Source of the DNA: DASYLJ01 sp964432595
GTDB lineage: Bacteria; Desulfobacterota; Binatia; DP-6
Assembly (NCBI GenBank): GCA_964432595.1
Contig: CAYSOF010000007.1
Location: 204,497 to 268,496 of the forward strand
Reading direction: 5' to 3'
Length of the DNA stretch: 64,000 bases
In this document: one piece after another, positions 1-8,929 of the stretch
Numbering within the stretch: the first letter of the stretch is position 1
How the letters are laid out: every line of letters begins with the position of its first letter
Program-made: the position numbers and the translations under genes
The notes under the pieces: generated by a model
What the model was told of the DNA's origin: nothing
Seen by the model: the letters and a program-made list of their open reading frames with translations, nothing else
Database searches by the model: none

Positions 1-1018
1 CGCTCCCGAACTCGACCGGGACGAAACGGCCGTTGCGGCCGATCACCTGGCGCAGCGCGAGCTTCTGCTCGCGCCACCAGCCGACGTCCGTCGCGTCGCC
101 GAAGGTGCACACCATGAGGATGCCCGTGCCCTTCTCGGGATCGGCGAGCTCGCTCGGGAAGATCGGCACCGGCACGCGGAACACCGGCGTGATCGCGCGC
201 TTTCCGAAGAGCCCCTTGTACCGCGCGTCGTCCGGATGCGCGGTGACGCCGACGCACGCCGGCAGCAGCTCGGGACGCGTCGTCGCGATGACGAAGCCGT
301 CCGCCTGCCCTTCCACGCCGAACGCGACGTCGTGGAAGGCGCCACGCGTCGGCCGATCTTCGACCTCCGCCTGCGCCACGGCCGTCTGGAAGTCGACGTC
401 CCACATCGTCGGCGCCTCGACGCTGTAGACCTGCCCCTGCTCCCAGAGGTCGCGGAAGCTCAGCTGCGCGAGGTGCCGGCAACGCGCGTCGATGGTCGAG
501 TACTCGAGCGACCAGTCGACGGAGAGCCCGACGCGCCGCCAGAGCGCCTTGAACGCCTCTTCGTCCTGACGTGTCAGCTGCAGGCACAGCTCGATGAAGT
601 CGGGACGCGACACGAGCCGCGGCGGGCCCTTCGTGTCGGCCGCCGGCTCGAGGCGGATGCCGCCGGGCACGCTCGGCGTCTTCGGATCGCAGCGGACGTG
701 GAAGTGGTTCTGCACGCGGCGCTCGGTCGGGAGGCCGTTGTCGTCCCAGCCGATCGGATAGTAGACGTTCCGCCCGCGCATGCGCTGGTAGCGCGCGATG
801 ACGTCGGTCTGCGTGTAGCTGAACACGTGGCCCATGTGCAGCGAGCCGGACACGGTGGGCGGCGGCGTGTCGACGACGAACGTCTCGTCGCGCCCGCGGC
901 CCGCGTCCCAGGCGTACACCCGCAGCCGGTCCCATACCTCGTGCCAGCGTGCCTCGGCCTCGGGGGCATCGAAGTGTTTCGGTAGCGTATTCGGGTCGAT
1001 GGCGCGGACGGTGGGCAT
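1..1018 (-). CDS. valS: Valyl-tRNA synthetase, N-terminal part (runs off the left edge)
   Basis: Charges tRNA-Val with valine in the cytoplasm. The frame is open from an ATG at 1018 to base 1, giving about 339 residues; the C-terminal part, including KMSKS and the anticodon-binding domain, lies outside the window. The class I signature is visible as HMGH near residue 61, inside PPPTVSGSLHMGHVFSY, followed by the YPIGWDDNGLPTE block. The editing (CP1) domain begins with ATTRPELLPACVGV. The VSGSLHMGHVFSYTQTD wording and the compact start MPTVRAIDPNTLPK resemble the short archaeal/actinobacterial-like ValRS type rather than the long E. coli type; that subtype call is inference. Confidence 0.95.
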   Translation of the reverse strand, partial: MPTVRAIDPNTLPKHFDAPEAEARWHEVWDRLRVYAWDAGRGRDETFVVDTPPPTVSGSLHMGHVFSYTQTDVIARYQRMRGRNVYYPIGWDDNGLPTERRVQNHFHVRCDPKTPSVPGGIRLEPAADTKGPPRLVSRPDFIELCLQLTRQDEEAFKALWRRVGLSVDWSLEYSTIDARCRHLAQLSFRDLWEQGQVYSVEAPTMWDVDFQTAVAQAEVEDRPTRGAFHDVAFGVEGQADGFVIATTRPELLPACVGVTAHPDDARYKGLFGKRAITPVFRVPVPIFPSELADPEKGTGILMVCTFGDATDVGWWREQKLALRQVIGRNGRFVPVEFGS

Positions 1019-1053
1019 GACCGCTGGGGCATAGCAGAGCCGTCCAGCCGGCG

Positions 1054-1135
1054 AAACGTCTGCCCGAAGCGGCCGCCGTGCACCAGCAGTCGCGCGCCGA
1101 TCGTGCCGAGCCCGTCGCCGCGGGCCGGCGCTTCG
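1054..1135 (-). pseudogene. Relic of a TonB-dependent receptor C-terminus
   Basis: On the minus strand this short stretch reads RGDGLGTIGARLLVHGG, almost the same as the last residues of the intact receptor at 8930-10990 (SGDGLSTIGAPLLVHGG). The DNA is also clearly alike between 1078-1122 and 8958-9002. No plug domain or barrel is visible upstream in this frame, and no stop follows at the expected place because the frame runs on into valS. It looks like the tail of a lost second receptor gene. The match is short, so chance or a shared short motif is not fully excluded. Confidence 0.45.
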
Positions 1136-1141
1136 CCGGCC

Positions 1142-1531
1142 GACGATCCCAGGGCCGCCCTCGGGAGCGATCCGCGCCGAGACGGCCGCTCTCAGGATCC
1201 GGGGAGCGTGCCAGGTCCTCGCCCGGAAACGGCGCCACCCTCACGCAGCCGCGCCAGCGACCGCCGCCATCGCGCCGCCCCGAAGCCCCAGCACCGCACC
1301 CACCACTAGACCGATCTCCCACACTCCCAAGGCGCCCACCAGGCCCGCATGCAGTCCGTACGTTTTTAGTCGGATCTTACTTGACACGCTCATGTGTCAC
1401 CGTGCTAGAACGCTTCCATCTGTTGTTCTCTAGGCACGCAGCACGCTTGCATCATGGGTCGTGGTCCGCCCGCGAGGGCCATGCTGCACGAGGCCCGCCG
1501 GCATCGTCCATCACCACAGGAGATCACCTTC
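1142..1531. other. Gene-poor stretch upstream of the cysteine-rich exoprotein
   Basis: I see no convincing gene here. The left part is GC-rich and without coding character. The right part (about 1350-1450) is clearly more AT-rich and holds a plausible promoter for the gene starting at 1532. Confidence 0.6.
1381..1411 (+). promoter_or_regulatory. Candidate sigma-70-type promoter
   Basis: TTGACA at 1381-1386 is a perfect -35 box. GCTAGA (1404-1409) lies 17 bases later and TAGAAC (1406-1411) 19 bases later, either a weak -10. It sits in a local AT-rich dip about 120 bases upstream of the ATG at 1532. Only the -35 is strong. Confidence 0.4.
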
Positions 1532-3748
1532 ATGACGACATTGACGACGCTTCGACGATACATCTGGCTTCCCTTCGCGCTACTGCTATTCGGCGCGGCT
1601 ACGGCAGAGGCCAGCCACTTCCGCTTCGCACACACCACCTGGAGACGCGTCAGCGGCAATACGGTCGAGTTCACGTCGACGCAGGCATGGCGCTTCGACG
1701 CCGTTGCCACGCTGCCCATCGACTTCGGCGACGGTTTCTCCGGCGTCGGCCCCGTGAACACGATCGGCACGTTCGCCGACATCAGCGGTGAGCAGTACAC
1801 GATCATTCAGTACAAGGTGCAGCACACGTACGCGTCCGAGGGGCCCTTCACCGCGTTCTCCGAAAGCTGCTGTCGTATCTACAGCCTCCTGAACGCCAGC
1901 GGCGCCTCCGAGCGCATCGAGACGGTCGTCGACCTGCGCAACGGCAACCAGGGCTCGCCCGTGAGCTCGATCCCGGTGATCGTGCAAATGGCCCAGGGTG
2001 GGCTCCGCACGGTCGTCCTGCCCGTCGCCGACCCGGACGGCGACACGTTCACCTGCCGCATGGCCACGAGCGGCGAATCGCAGATTCCCAGCGTCGCGAA
2101 TGCGGGCGGGTTCCCGTTGAGCATCTCGTCGGGCTGCGTGCTCAGCTGGAACACGACGGGCACGGCGGTCGGCCAGAAGTATGCCGCCCAGGTGGTCATC
2201 GAGGAGGTTCACGCCGGCGTGGTGAGTCGCGTAGCTCTCGACTTCATCGTCGAGATCACCGATCCCACCCAGGGCGCGGCCCCGGTCTGCGCCGGTACAT
2301 CCGGCCTCGTCGTGCTCAACGTCGGTCAGCCGTTCGCCGGCAACTTCACGGGCACGGACGCCGACGGCGGGAACCTGACGGTCTCGCACCTCGGCTTGCC
2401 GCCGGGCGCCACCCTGACGCCGCCGTCGGGCAGCACCCAGGCGCAGCCCTTCAACTCGTCCTTCAACTGGACGCCACAGCTCTCCGACGCCGGCTCTGCC
2501 CACGCAGTGACGATCGTGTACACCGACCCGGGCAATCTGCAGGGCACCTGCAGCTTCTCCCTCCGCGTGACCCAGTGCGGCGACGGCATCGTCGACGCGA
2601 ACGCCGGTGAGGACTGCGAGGACGGCAACGCGACGGACTGCGACGGGTGCTCCAACTGCCACTTCGACGCGTGCGGCGACGGCGTGCTCTGCGACAGCAG
2701 CGCGCAGGCCTTCCCCGAGGAGTGTGACGACGGCAATACCACCCCGGGCGACGGCTGCAGCGCCACGTGCCAGAGCGAGGCGGCCTGCGGTGACGGCGTC
2801 GTCGACGCCGGCGAAGCCTGCGACGACGGCAACACCGACGACTGCGACGGCTGCACCGATTGCCAGGCCGATGCCTGCGGCGACGGCGTGCTCTGCGACA
2901 GCGCCGGCGCGGCCTTCCCCGAGGGCTGCGACGACGGCAACACCAACAACTGCGACGGCTGCTCGGCCGCCTGCGAGCCCGACGCCTGCGGCGACGGGAT
3001 CGTGTGCCAGAACAGTGGCGAGGAATGCGACGACGGGAACGTCGTCCCAGCCGACGGCTGCGACGCGACCTGTCAGTCCGAGCCGCGGTGCGGCGACGGC
3101 GTCGTGGATCCGGGCGAGACCTGTGACGACGGCAACGTCGTCGCGGGAGACGGCTGCAGCGCGACCTGCCAGACGGAGGCGCTCTGCGGCAACGGCGTGA
3201 TCGATCCGGGCGAGACCTGTGACGACGGCGGCACCGCACCCGGCTACTGCGGCACGCTCTTGAACCCGTCGCCGGACACCTGCAGCAGCACGTGTCAGGC
3301 GCTCATCTGCAAGGACCCGGCGAAGATCCGCTTCGTCGCCAACGGGCCGGACGTCTTGAAGGCCCACGGCAAGCTCGAGCCGACGCCCGAGGGTTTCGAC
3401 CCCTCCACCGGCTACGTGGCCATCAAGCTCGAGAACGCCAACGGCGTGATCTACTACGGCTCGATGGGCGCGGGATCACTGCGCAAGGTCGGCCGCTCCT
3501 TCCGCTTCACCGACAAGCGCGCGAAGGCCACCGGCACGGCGAGCGAAGGCATCGCCATGCTGAAGGTCCGCCAGAAGGGCAACTTCGCGACCTTCACGCT
3601 TCAGGTCTACGGCGACCTCTCCGCGGCGACGGTCGCAGAGATGAAGCTCACCATCGAAGCCGGCGGGAAGCAGTTCGCCATCCGGGCGCCGTGGAAGCGC
3701 ACGGGTAGCGGCTGGTCGCTCGCCGCGAACGTCCTGCCTCCACAGTAG
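1532..3748 (+). CDS. Secreted protein with seven CGDG/CDDGN cysteine-rich repeats
   Basis: Predicted exported protein of 738 aa; function unknown. The ATG at 1532 is chosen because AGGAG (1518-1522) sits 9 bases upstream and a signal peptide follows at once (TLRRYIWLPFALLLFGAATAEA). The mature N-terminus opens with SHFRFAHTTW and beta-rich sequence with a cysteine pair (SCC). Residues about 348-589 hold seven tandem DUF4215-like repeats of the form CGDGVVDAGEACDDGN, the type first noted in Myxococcus. About 150 residues follow with a basic, beta-rich C-terminal domain (KIRFVANGPDVLKAHGKL...). Repeats of this kind are usually surface or extracellular, probably disulphide-bonded; a binding or adhesive role is inference. 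A strong inverted repeat lies just downstream. Confidence 0.85.
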   Translation: MTTLTTLRRYIWLPFALLLFGAATAEASHFRFAHTTWRRVSGNTVEFTSTQAWRFDAVATLPIDFGDGFSGVGPVNTIGTFADISGEQYTIIQYKVQHTYASEGPFTAFSESCCRIYSLLNASGASERIETVVDLRNGNQGSPVSSIPVIVQMAQGGLRTVVLPVADPDGDTFTCRMATSGESQIPSVANAGGFPLSISSGCVLSWNTTGTAVGQKYAAQVVIEEVHAGVVSRVALDFIVEITDPTQGAAPVCAGTSGLVVLNVGQPFAGNFTGTDADGGNLTVSHLGLPPGATLTPPSGSTQAQPFNSSFNWTPQLSDAGSAHAVTIVYTDPGNLQGTCSFSLRVTQCGDGIVDANAGEDCEDGNATDCDGCSNCHFDACGDGVLCDSSAQAFPEECDDGNTTPGDGCSATCQSEAACGDGVVDAGEACDDGNTDDCDGCTDCQADACGDGVLCDSAGAAFPEGCDDGNTNNCDGCSAACEPDACGDGIVCQNSGEECDDGNVVPADGCDATCQSEPRCGDGVVDPGETCDDGNVVAGDGCSATCQTEALCGNGVIDPGETCDDGGTAPGYCGTLLNPSPDTCSSTCQALICKDPAKIRFVANGPDVLKAHGKLEPTPEGFDPSTGYVAIKLENANGVIYYGSMGAGSLRKVGRSFRFTDKRAKATGTASEGIAMLKVRQKGNFATFTLQVYGDLSAATVAEMKLTIEAGGKQFAIRAPWKRTGSGWSLAANVLPPQ

Positions 3749-3782
3749 GGCGAGGCCCGCCGAGGGCCGCCCCCTGAGCACG

Positions 3783-3820
3783 CGACGGGCTTCGGATGGC
3801 ATGCCATCCGGAGCCCGTCG
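3783..3820. terminator. Bidirectional hairpin between convergent genes
   Basis: A 19-bp stem without a loop spacer: 3783-3801 pairs with 3802-3820 (CGACGGGCTTCGGATGGCA and its complement) with one T-G mismatch that becomes a U-G wobble. It separates two convergent stops (3748 and 3825). No U-tract follows on either strand. Confidence 0.6.
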
Positions 3821-3824
3821 TGCA

Positions 3825-4781
3825 TCAGGGCTCGGCCGGCGCCGGCAGGGCCGCCGGGTCGACGACCACGCTCGCCGCGAGCGTACCGTCGATGTCGAAC
3901 ACCTGCAGGCGTGACGACCGACGATCCAGCACGATGACCCGACCGCGCCGGTCGATCGCGAGCCCCATCGGCACGAACAGGACACGCGTGCCGCCCCAGA
4001 CCCCGACGCGGCGTCCGTCGACCGCAAAACGCTGGACGAGGTGCCGGGCGAGGTCCGACACGAGCACGGAGCCGTCCGCGGCCACGCCGACGGCGAACGG
4101 GCCACGGAACCCCACCACCTCGGCGCCGGCCGCCGCGTCGGTCACCGTCGAGCCCCAGCCGCCGGTCGCACGCCCCGCCACGTCGAACGCCTCCACACGC
4201 AGGCGCTCGGCGTCGAGCACGAGCAGTCGGGAGCCGTCGAACGCCACGTCGATCGGCGCCACGAGCACGCCGACGCCGATGATGCCGGCCGGCGCGAGCC
4301 CTGCATCGAACACCTGGACGCGGTGATTACCTGCGTCGGCGACGTAGAGCCGGCCGTCCGGCGCGACGACCATGCCGCCCGGCGTGTCGAGCTCGCCCGG
4401 ACCGGCGCCATGACGGCCGACCGCGCGCGCGAAGCGTACCGTCGCTCCGTCGACGTCGAACACCTGGATCCGGTTGGCCTGCGCGTCGGCGACGTAGAGT
4501 CGGCGGCCGGCCGCGTCGAGCGCGACACCGCCCGGCAGCTGGAACTGCCCGGGCCGTGTCCCTTCGCCGATCAGCGACGCGAGCAGGCGGGGCTCCGAGG
4601 CCGCCAGGTCGTACAGTAGGACGGCATGCGACGGGGGCTGGGTGACCGCCATGCGGTCGCCCGCGATCGCGACGCGGCCCCCGTGTCGCTGCTGCGTGGG
4701 CGCCGCCCACGCCGCGTGCGCCAGCGCGATGCAGAGCGCCGTGACGGAGCGGAAGCGGAGACGGCGGCCGGCGCGACGCAT
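3825..4781 (-). CDS. Exported NHL-repeat six-bladed propeller protein
   Basis: 318 aa. The N-terminus (FRSVTALCIALAHAAWAA) looks like a signal peptide. NHL-type blades are plain: PGGVALDAAGRRLYVADAQ, NRIQVFDVDG, PGGMVVAPDGRLYVADAGNHRVQVFD and further degenerate copies. NHL propellers are binding scaffolds and some are lyases; no catalytic site can be assigned. The ATG at 4781 overlaps the TGA of the upstream peroxidase gene by one base (TGATG), so the two are translationally coupled. It is the last gene of a three-gene operon and may assist the redox partner in the periplasm, which is inference. Confidence 0.85.
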   Translation of the reverse strand: MRRAGRRLRFRSVTALCIALAHAAWAAPTQQRHGGRVAIAGDRMAVTQPPSHAVLLYDLAASEPRLLASLIGEGTRPGQFQLPGGVALDAAGRRLYVADAQANRIQVFDVDGATVRFARAVGRHGAGPGELDTPGGMVVAPDGRLYVADAGNHRVQVFDAGLAPAGIIGVGVLVAPIDVAFDGSRLLVLDAERLRVEAFDVAGRATGGWGSTVTDAAAGAEVVGFRGPFAVGVAADGSVLVSDLARHLVQRFAVDGRRVGVWGGTRVLFVPMGLAIDRRGRVIVLDRRSSRLQVFDIDGTLAASVVVDPAALPAPAEP

Positions 4782-5971
4782 CACATCGGCGACGGCGGCG
4801 GGACGCCGAGGGCGGGGTCGATCGGGGCGCCGGTGAGGGCCCGGAGGAACGCAACCATGTCGCCCACCTCGGCGCGGGTCAGCTGCAACGGCCGCAGGAG
4901 CCGCTCGCGATGATGGCCGCGGAACCGCGCGCCGTCGAGCGTCGAGTAGAAACCCACGACCTGCTCCAGCGTCGCGAAGCGCCCGTCGTGCATGTAGGGC
5001 GCCGTTTCGGCCACGTTGCGAAGGCTCGGCGTCTTGAACTGGCCGTCCTGCTCCGGCTGCACCGTCAGATAGCGCACGGGCAGCGGCGCGCCGGCGGGCG
5101 CGTCGCTGTAGCGCCCGAGCGCATTGAATGGATCGGCCAGCAGCGCGCGTACGCCTTCGGCGCGACCGCCGTCCCGGGGCGCGCCCGGCGCGTCCCCCAA
5201 GCCCGTGTCGTGGAACTCGCCGTCGCTGAACGTCGGCCCGACGTGGCAGGACGCGCAGCGGCCGCGGCCGAAGAACAGCACCAGGCCCCGGCGCGCGTCC
5301 GGCGAGAGCACCGCGAGCCGCGCAGGGTCGTTCCGCCGGAGGCCCTCGACGAACTCGTCGAAGGGGGCCGCCCCGCTGACGATCCGCCGCTCGAAGGCCG
5401 CGATCACCTTGCCGACGTTCGCGAAAGCGCGATCGATCCCCGGCCCGTCGTCCGGGCTCGGCACGCGTTCGAACAGCGCTTCGTACGCCGCGCGCAACGA
5501 TGCGTCGTCCGCGAGCAGGCGCACGAACGCGACGCGGCTCCCCCCGTGCTCGCGCGGATGCTCCAGCGGCTTGAGCGCCTGCGCCCACGCCGAGTCGGCC
5601 CGCCCATCCCAGAAGAACCAGCGGTTCCAGGCGACGTTCCAGAGGCTCGGGGTGTGGCGCCGGAGGTCCCCGAGGCCGCGACCGAGCGCCAGGCCGTCGC
5701 CCCAGCCCTTGGCCGGATCGTGGCACGTCACACACGCGATGGTCCCGTCCGCGGACAGGCGGTGATCGAAATACAGCCATTGGCCGAGCCGCGCCGCCCG
5801 CGGGTCGTCCGCGACCGCGTTCGTTGGATCGGGCGGCGGCGCCCCCAGCGGCGAGTGTCTCAGCACCGCGCGCCGGACGTCCGCCGGAATGTCGACGGCG
5901 CCCCGATCGGCGCCGCACGCGACCAGGGCGAGGAGCGCCGCCAGCGCGGCCCTCGCTCCACCGCCGATCAC
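4781..5971 (-). CDS. Di-haem cytochrome c peroxidase / MauG-family lipoprotein
   Basis: 396 aa from a GTG at 5971. That start overlaps the upstream stop (GTGA) and gives a lipoprotein signal ending in the lipobox LVAC, so I prefer it to the longer arginine-rich frame beginning at 6040. Two c-type haem motifs are present: CVTCH (near residue 85) and CASCH (near residue 245). Other family landmarks are LGQWLYFDHRLSADGTIACVTCH, FFWDGR, TPSLRNVAETAPYMHDGRF and the C-terminal LVAFLRAL-like helix. Members reduce hydrogen peroxide or carry out MauG-like oxidations in the periplasm using two haems. The pairing with a YtkA-like lipoprotein and an NHL protein suggests a dedicated periplasmic redox unit; the substrate is unknown. 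Confidence 0.93.
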   Translation of the reverse strand: MIGGGARAALAALLALVACGADRGAVDIPADVRRAVLRHSPLGAPPPDPTNAVADDPRAARLGQWLYFDHRLSADGTIACVTCHDPAKGWGDGLALGRGLGDLRRHTPSLWNVAWNRWFFWDGRADSAWAQALKPLEHPREHGGSRVAFVRLLADDASLRAAYEALFERVPSPDDGPGIDRAFANVGKVIAAFERRIVSGAAPFDEFVEGLRRNDPARLAVLSPDARRGLVLFFGRGRCASCHVGPTFSDGEFHDTGLGDAPGAPRDGGRAEGVRALLADPFNALGRYSDAPAGAPLPVRYLTVQPEQDGQFKTPSLRNVAETAPYMHDGRFATLEQVVGFYSTLDGARFRGHHRERLLRPLQLTRAEVGDMVAFLRALTGAPIDPALGVPPPSPM

Positions 5972-6432
5972 TGCAGGTCCACGGGGAACGTCGCGCGCTC
6001 GACGTCGTCGCCGCGCACGACGTCCACCGCGACCTCCCAACGGCCCGGCATGTGGAACAGCATCCCGTCGGCGACGAAGCCTCCGTCGTCCGCGCGCCGG
6101 ACCGTCGGACGCAGCGTCATCCCGTGGCCGTGGTCCGGCATCGTGGCGTCGACCTCGACACGCAGGTCGCCCGGCACCGCACCGTCGACGCGCTCAACGC
6201 CCACGCGCAGCGTGACCAGCTTGCCCACGGGAATCGGGGCGGGCTCTGCGGTCCAGCGGACACGGTACGTGCCCCAGGCCGACGTTCCCTCGTGCGCCGT
6301 TGCAGCCGGCGCCCCCGCCGTCGGGGGCGGCGGTGGTTCGTCGTCCGGCACTCCGGTGCACGCGACGACGAGCACCCCCGCGGCGCCGACGAGCGCCAGC
6401 GTCCGTGCGGGCGGCCCGAGACAGTGCCACAT
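5968..6432 (-). CDS. YtkA/FixH-like periplasmic lipoprotein
   Basis: 154 aa. The N-terminal hydrophobic stretch ends in VVAC, a lipobox, followed by a proline-rich linker (DDEPPPPPTAG) and one beta-sandwich domain. MPDHGHGM (around residues 105-112) and FHMPGRWEV are the hallmarks of the YtkA-like/FixH fold, whose His/Met clusters often bind copper. First gene of a compact operon: its TGA overlaps the GTG of the peroxidase by four bases. A copper-delivery or redox-accessory role for the peroxidase is inference. The 139-base gap to 6572 must hold divergent promoters; I could not pick clear boxes. Confidence 0.8.
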   Translation of the reverse strand: MWHCLGPPARTLALVGAAGVLVVACTGVPDDEPPPPPTAGAPAATAHEGTSAWGTYRVRWTAEPAPIPVGKLVTLRVGVERVDGAVPGDLRVEVDATMPDHGHGMTLRPTVRRADDGGFVADGMLFHMPGRWEVAVDVVRGDDVERATFPVDLQ

Positions 6433-6571
6433 GTCTCGTAGGTATGCCGCACGCTCGCTTCATTTGTCCACAGGTTTGCACTCTTTCGAGTTGCCATCGT
6501 GGCGGCTGCTGGACTAGGCTTCCTCCCCGCGCGTGCTCCCCTCACCCGTCCACCCTCGCCGACGCCGTCGC

Positions 6572-8869
6572 ATGGCATGCGCCGTGAGCGTGCTGGCGTC
6601 CGCCATCGCCTCGTCGTCGATCGCGCATCCGCGAGGCTCCCTCCTCGACCGGCTCGCCGACGCCACCCTCTCGCCCGCGCTCGACGCGGCCGTGCGCGCG
6701 GTCGCTGACCGGCCGCCGGTCGTGGCGACCGGCGGCGCGTGGGTCGTGGACGGCGACGCCGTGGTGCAACGCGCCTACGCCGCTGGCGGACAGGAGCCGT
6801 ATCGGTTGGTCCTCGCCCCGCCGCGGCTCGCCGGCGGCGTGTCGGCCACGGTCGAGCTGGCGTCGTCCGGACGCGGGCTCGCGAGCGCCGGCGTGCTCGC
6901 GTGGATGACGGGGCCCGACGAGGGTGCCGGCGTCGCCCTCGACGAGGGCGCCGGGGTGCGATGGATCGCGCTGCAGGACGGGCGCGTCACGACGCGCGTC
7001 ACCGCGGCGCATCCCATCGCGCGCGGGCGCCCCTATCGCCTCCAGGTCCGCAACACGACCGCGGGGGCGCAAGTGCTCGTCGACGACGTCGTCGTGCTCG
7101 AGACCGCCGAGCACGTCCCCGACGGCGCCCGCGACGCCGGTCTGTTCGTCGAGCGTGGCGAGGGCGTGCGCTTCCGCGCCGTCACGGTGACAAGCGCGGC
7201 CGGCGGCGATCTTGCGGTGGCGATCTCGCCACCGGCCCTGCCCGCCTCGATCGCGCCGCTGCTCGTGGACCGCACGGGACTCACCCTACCGCGTACGCGT
7301 ACGCGCGACGGCCTGCTGGTCCGCACCGTCGCGCTGCGGGGCGACCATCGCACGAGCCTCGTCGTCCCACCCGCGACGACGATCACCGTACCCGTCCGCG
7401 TCGACGGCGACATGCTCCTGCGTACCGAGATCGGCGTCGTACCGCCGATGCAGCCGCCATCCGGCTCCGCCCGGTTGACGATCACCGCCGAGGCCGGCGA
7501 TCGCGTGCTGCTCCTCGTCGACGAGGTGCTGGACGGCGCCGCCGCACGGGCCGGCTGGCATGCGCGCACGGCGCCGCTGTCGTCGGCTCGGCTCGGGAAC
7601 GCCGACGCGCGCCTCGTCGTGCGCAGCGAGCCCTTGGGCCCCGGCGACGCTCCGCTCGTCGCGCTGGCGAACCCCGTCGTCGAGCCCGCGGCCCGCGCAT
7701 CGCGGGATCGGCCCGACGTCGTGCTCATCGTCGTCGATACGCTGCGCGCCGATCAGCTCGGACTCTACGGCGCGTCACAGCCGACGTCGCCGTTCCTCGA
7801 CGACCTCGCACGGCGTTCCGTCGTCTTCGACGACGCCGTGGCGCAGAGCTCGTGGACGAAGACGTCGATGGCCTCGCTGCTCACCTCGACGCTGCCCGAG
7901 ACCAACGGTATCCGTGGCAGCGAAGACGTGATGCGGACGACGACCACGACGCTCGCCGCCGCGCTCCGGAATGCCGGCTACTTCACGGCGCAGGTACAGA
8001 GCAATCCGTGGATCCATCCGCGCTTCCGCCTGACCGAAGGATTCATGGAGTACCGTGGGCTCGACGGGTGGCCGGCGGCCGATCGCGTCTCCGACACCGC
8101 TCTCGAGGTCCTACGCCGCCGCCCGGCCGGCCCGACGTTCCTCTACGTGCACTACATGGACGTGCACCACCCCTACGCACCGCCGCCGGCGTATCGGAGC
8201 TTCGGCGACGGCGACGCGGCGGCATACCGTGGCGAGATCCGCTACATCGACGACCAGCTCCGCCGCCTCTTCGACGCGTTCTCGGCGCTCGGGCTGCTCG
8301 AGCACGCGGTGATCGTCGTCTGCTCCGACCACGGCGAGGAGTTCGGCGAGCACGGCGGCCGCTTTCACGGCGGCACCCTGTTCGACGAGGTCGTCCGCGT
8401 GCCGCTCCTCCTGCACGGACCCACGGTCGGCCCGCCGGGTCGCGTTTCCGGCCGCGTTCGCCTGCTCGACGTCGCCCCGACGCTGCTCGCGCTCGCGGGT
8501 GTGACGATCCCAACGTCGTTCGAGGGCGTGCCGCTGCCGGCGCCCGGAGATCAGTCGCCGCGGCGCACGGCCGTGAGTCAGGTCGGCCTCAACGACGTAG
8601 CCCCCGGCAACGATCTCCTCGCGATCACGAGCGGTCCGTGGCGCTACATCGTCGACCGCCGCACGGATCGGCGCGTCCTCTTCCATCGCCGTGACGACCC
8701 CGAAGAGCGGACCGACCTGGCCACCCGGCGCCCGGACGTCGTCGCCCGGCTCGACCGCGCGGCGACCCGATTGCTCGCCCGCGCGCCAAACGGCACCGGC
8801 GCTTCGGGGCGGGCTCCCATCGACGCCGAAACCCGCGAGCACCTGCGCGCGCTCGGCTATCTGCGCTGA
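6572..8869 (+). CDS. Sulfatase-like hydrolase with N-terminal beta-sandwich, Thr at the nucleophile position
   Basis: 765 aa from the ATG at 6572 (MACAVSVLASAIA, a likely signal). Residues about 40-215 look like a concanavalin/LamG-type beta-sandwich (VLAWMTGPDEGAG, YRLQVRN). The alkaline phosphatase/sulfatase superfamily core follows from about residue 385: DVVLIVVDTLRADQLGLYG (metal Asp), the active-site region SWTKTSMASLLTS near residue 427, and SDHGEEFGEHGG near residue 587. Canonical sulfatases have CxPSR with a Cys converted to formylglycine; here a Thr stands in the Cys position, so this is not a formylglycine sulfatase. It ends in HLRALGYLR, a tail shared with the second sulfatase-like protein (53268-55331). 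Substrate unknown. Confidence 0.85.
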   Translation: MACAVSVLASAIASSSIAHPRGSLLDRLADATLSPALDAAVRAVADRPPVVATGGAWVVDGDAVVQRAYAAGGQEPYRLVLAPPRLAGGVSATVELASSGRGLASAGVLAWMTGPDEGAGVALDEGAGVRWIALQDGRVTTRVTAAHPIARGRPYRLQVRNTTAGAQVLVDDVVVLETAEHVPDGARDAGLFVERGEGVRFRAVTVTSAAGGDLAVAISPPALPASIAPLLVDRTGLTLPRTRTRDGLLVRTVALRGDHRTSLVVPPATTITVPVRVDGDMLLRTEIGVVPPMQPPSGSARLTITAEAGDRVLLLVDEVLDGAAARAGWHARTAPLSSARLGNADARLVVRSEPLGPGDAPLVALANPVVEPAARASRDRPDVVLIVVDTLRADQLGLYGASQPTSPFLDDLARRSVVFDDAVAQSSWTKTSMASLLTSTLPETNGIRGSEDVMRTTTTTLAAALRNAGYFTAQVQSNPWIHPRFRLTEGFMEYRGLDGWPAADRVSDTALEVLRRRPAGPTFLYVHYMDVHHPYAPPPAYRSFGDGDAAAYRGEIRYIDDQLRRLFDAFSALGLLEHAVIVVCSDHGEEFGEHGGRFHGGTLFDEVVRVPLLLHGPTVGPPGRVSGRVRLLDVAPTLLALAGVTIPTSFEGVPLPAPGDQSPRRTAVSQVGLNDVAPGNDLLAITSGPWRYIVDRRTDRRVLFHRRDDPEERTDLATRRPDVVARLDRAATRLLARAPNGTGASGRAPIDAETREHLRALGYLR

Positions 8870-8929
8870 CCATGGCTCCGGACATCGCGCGCGTCCCGCG
8901 CACGGAACGATCCCGCGGCCTCCATGGCG

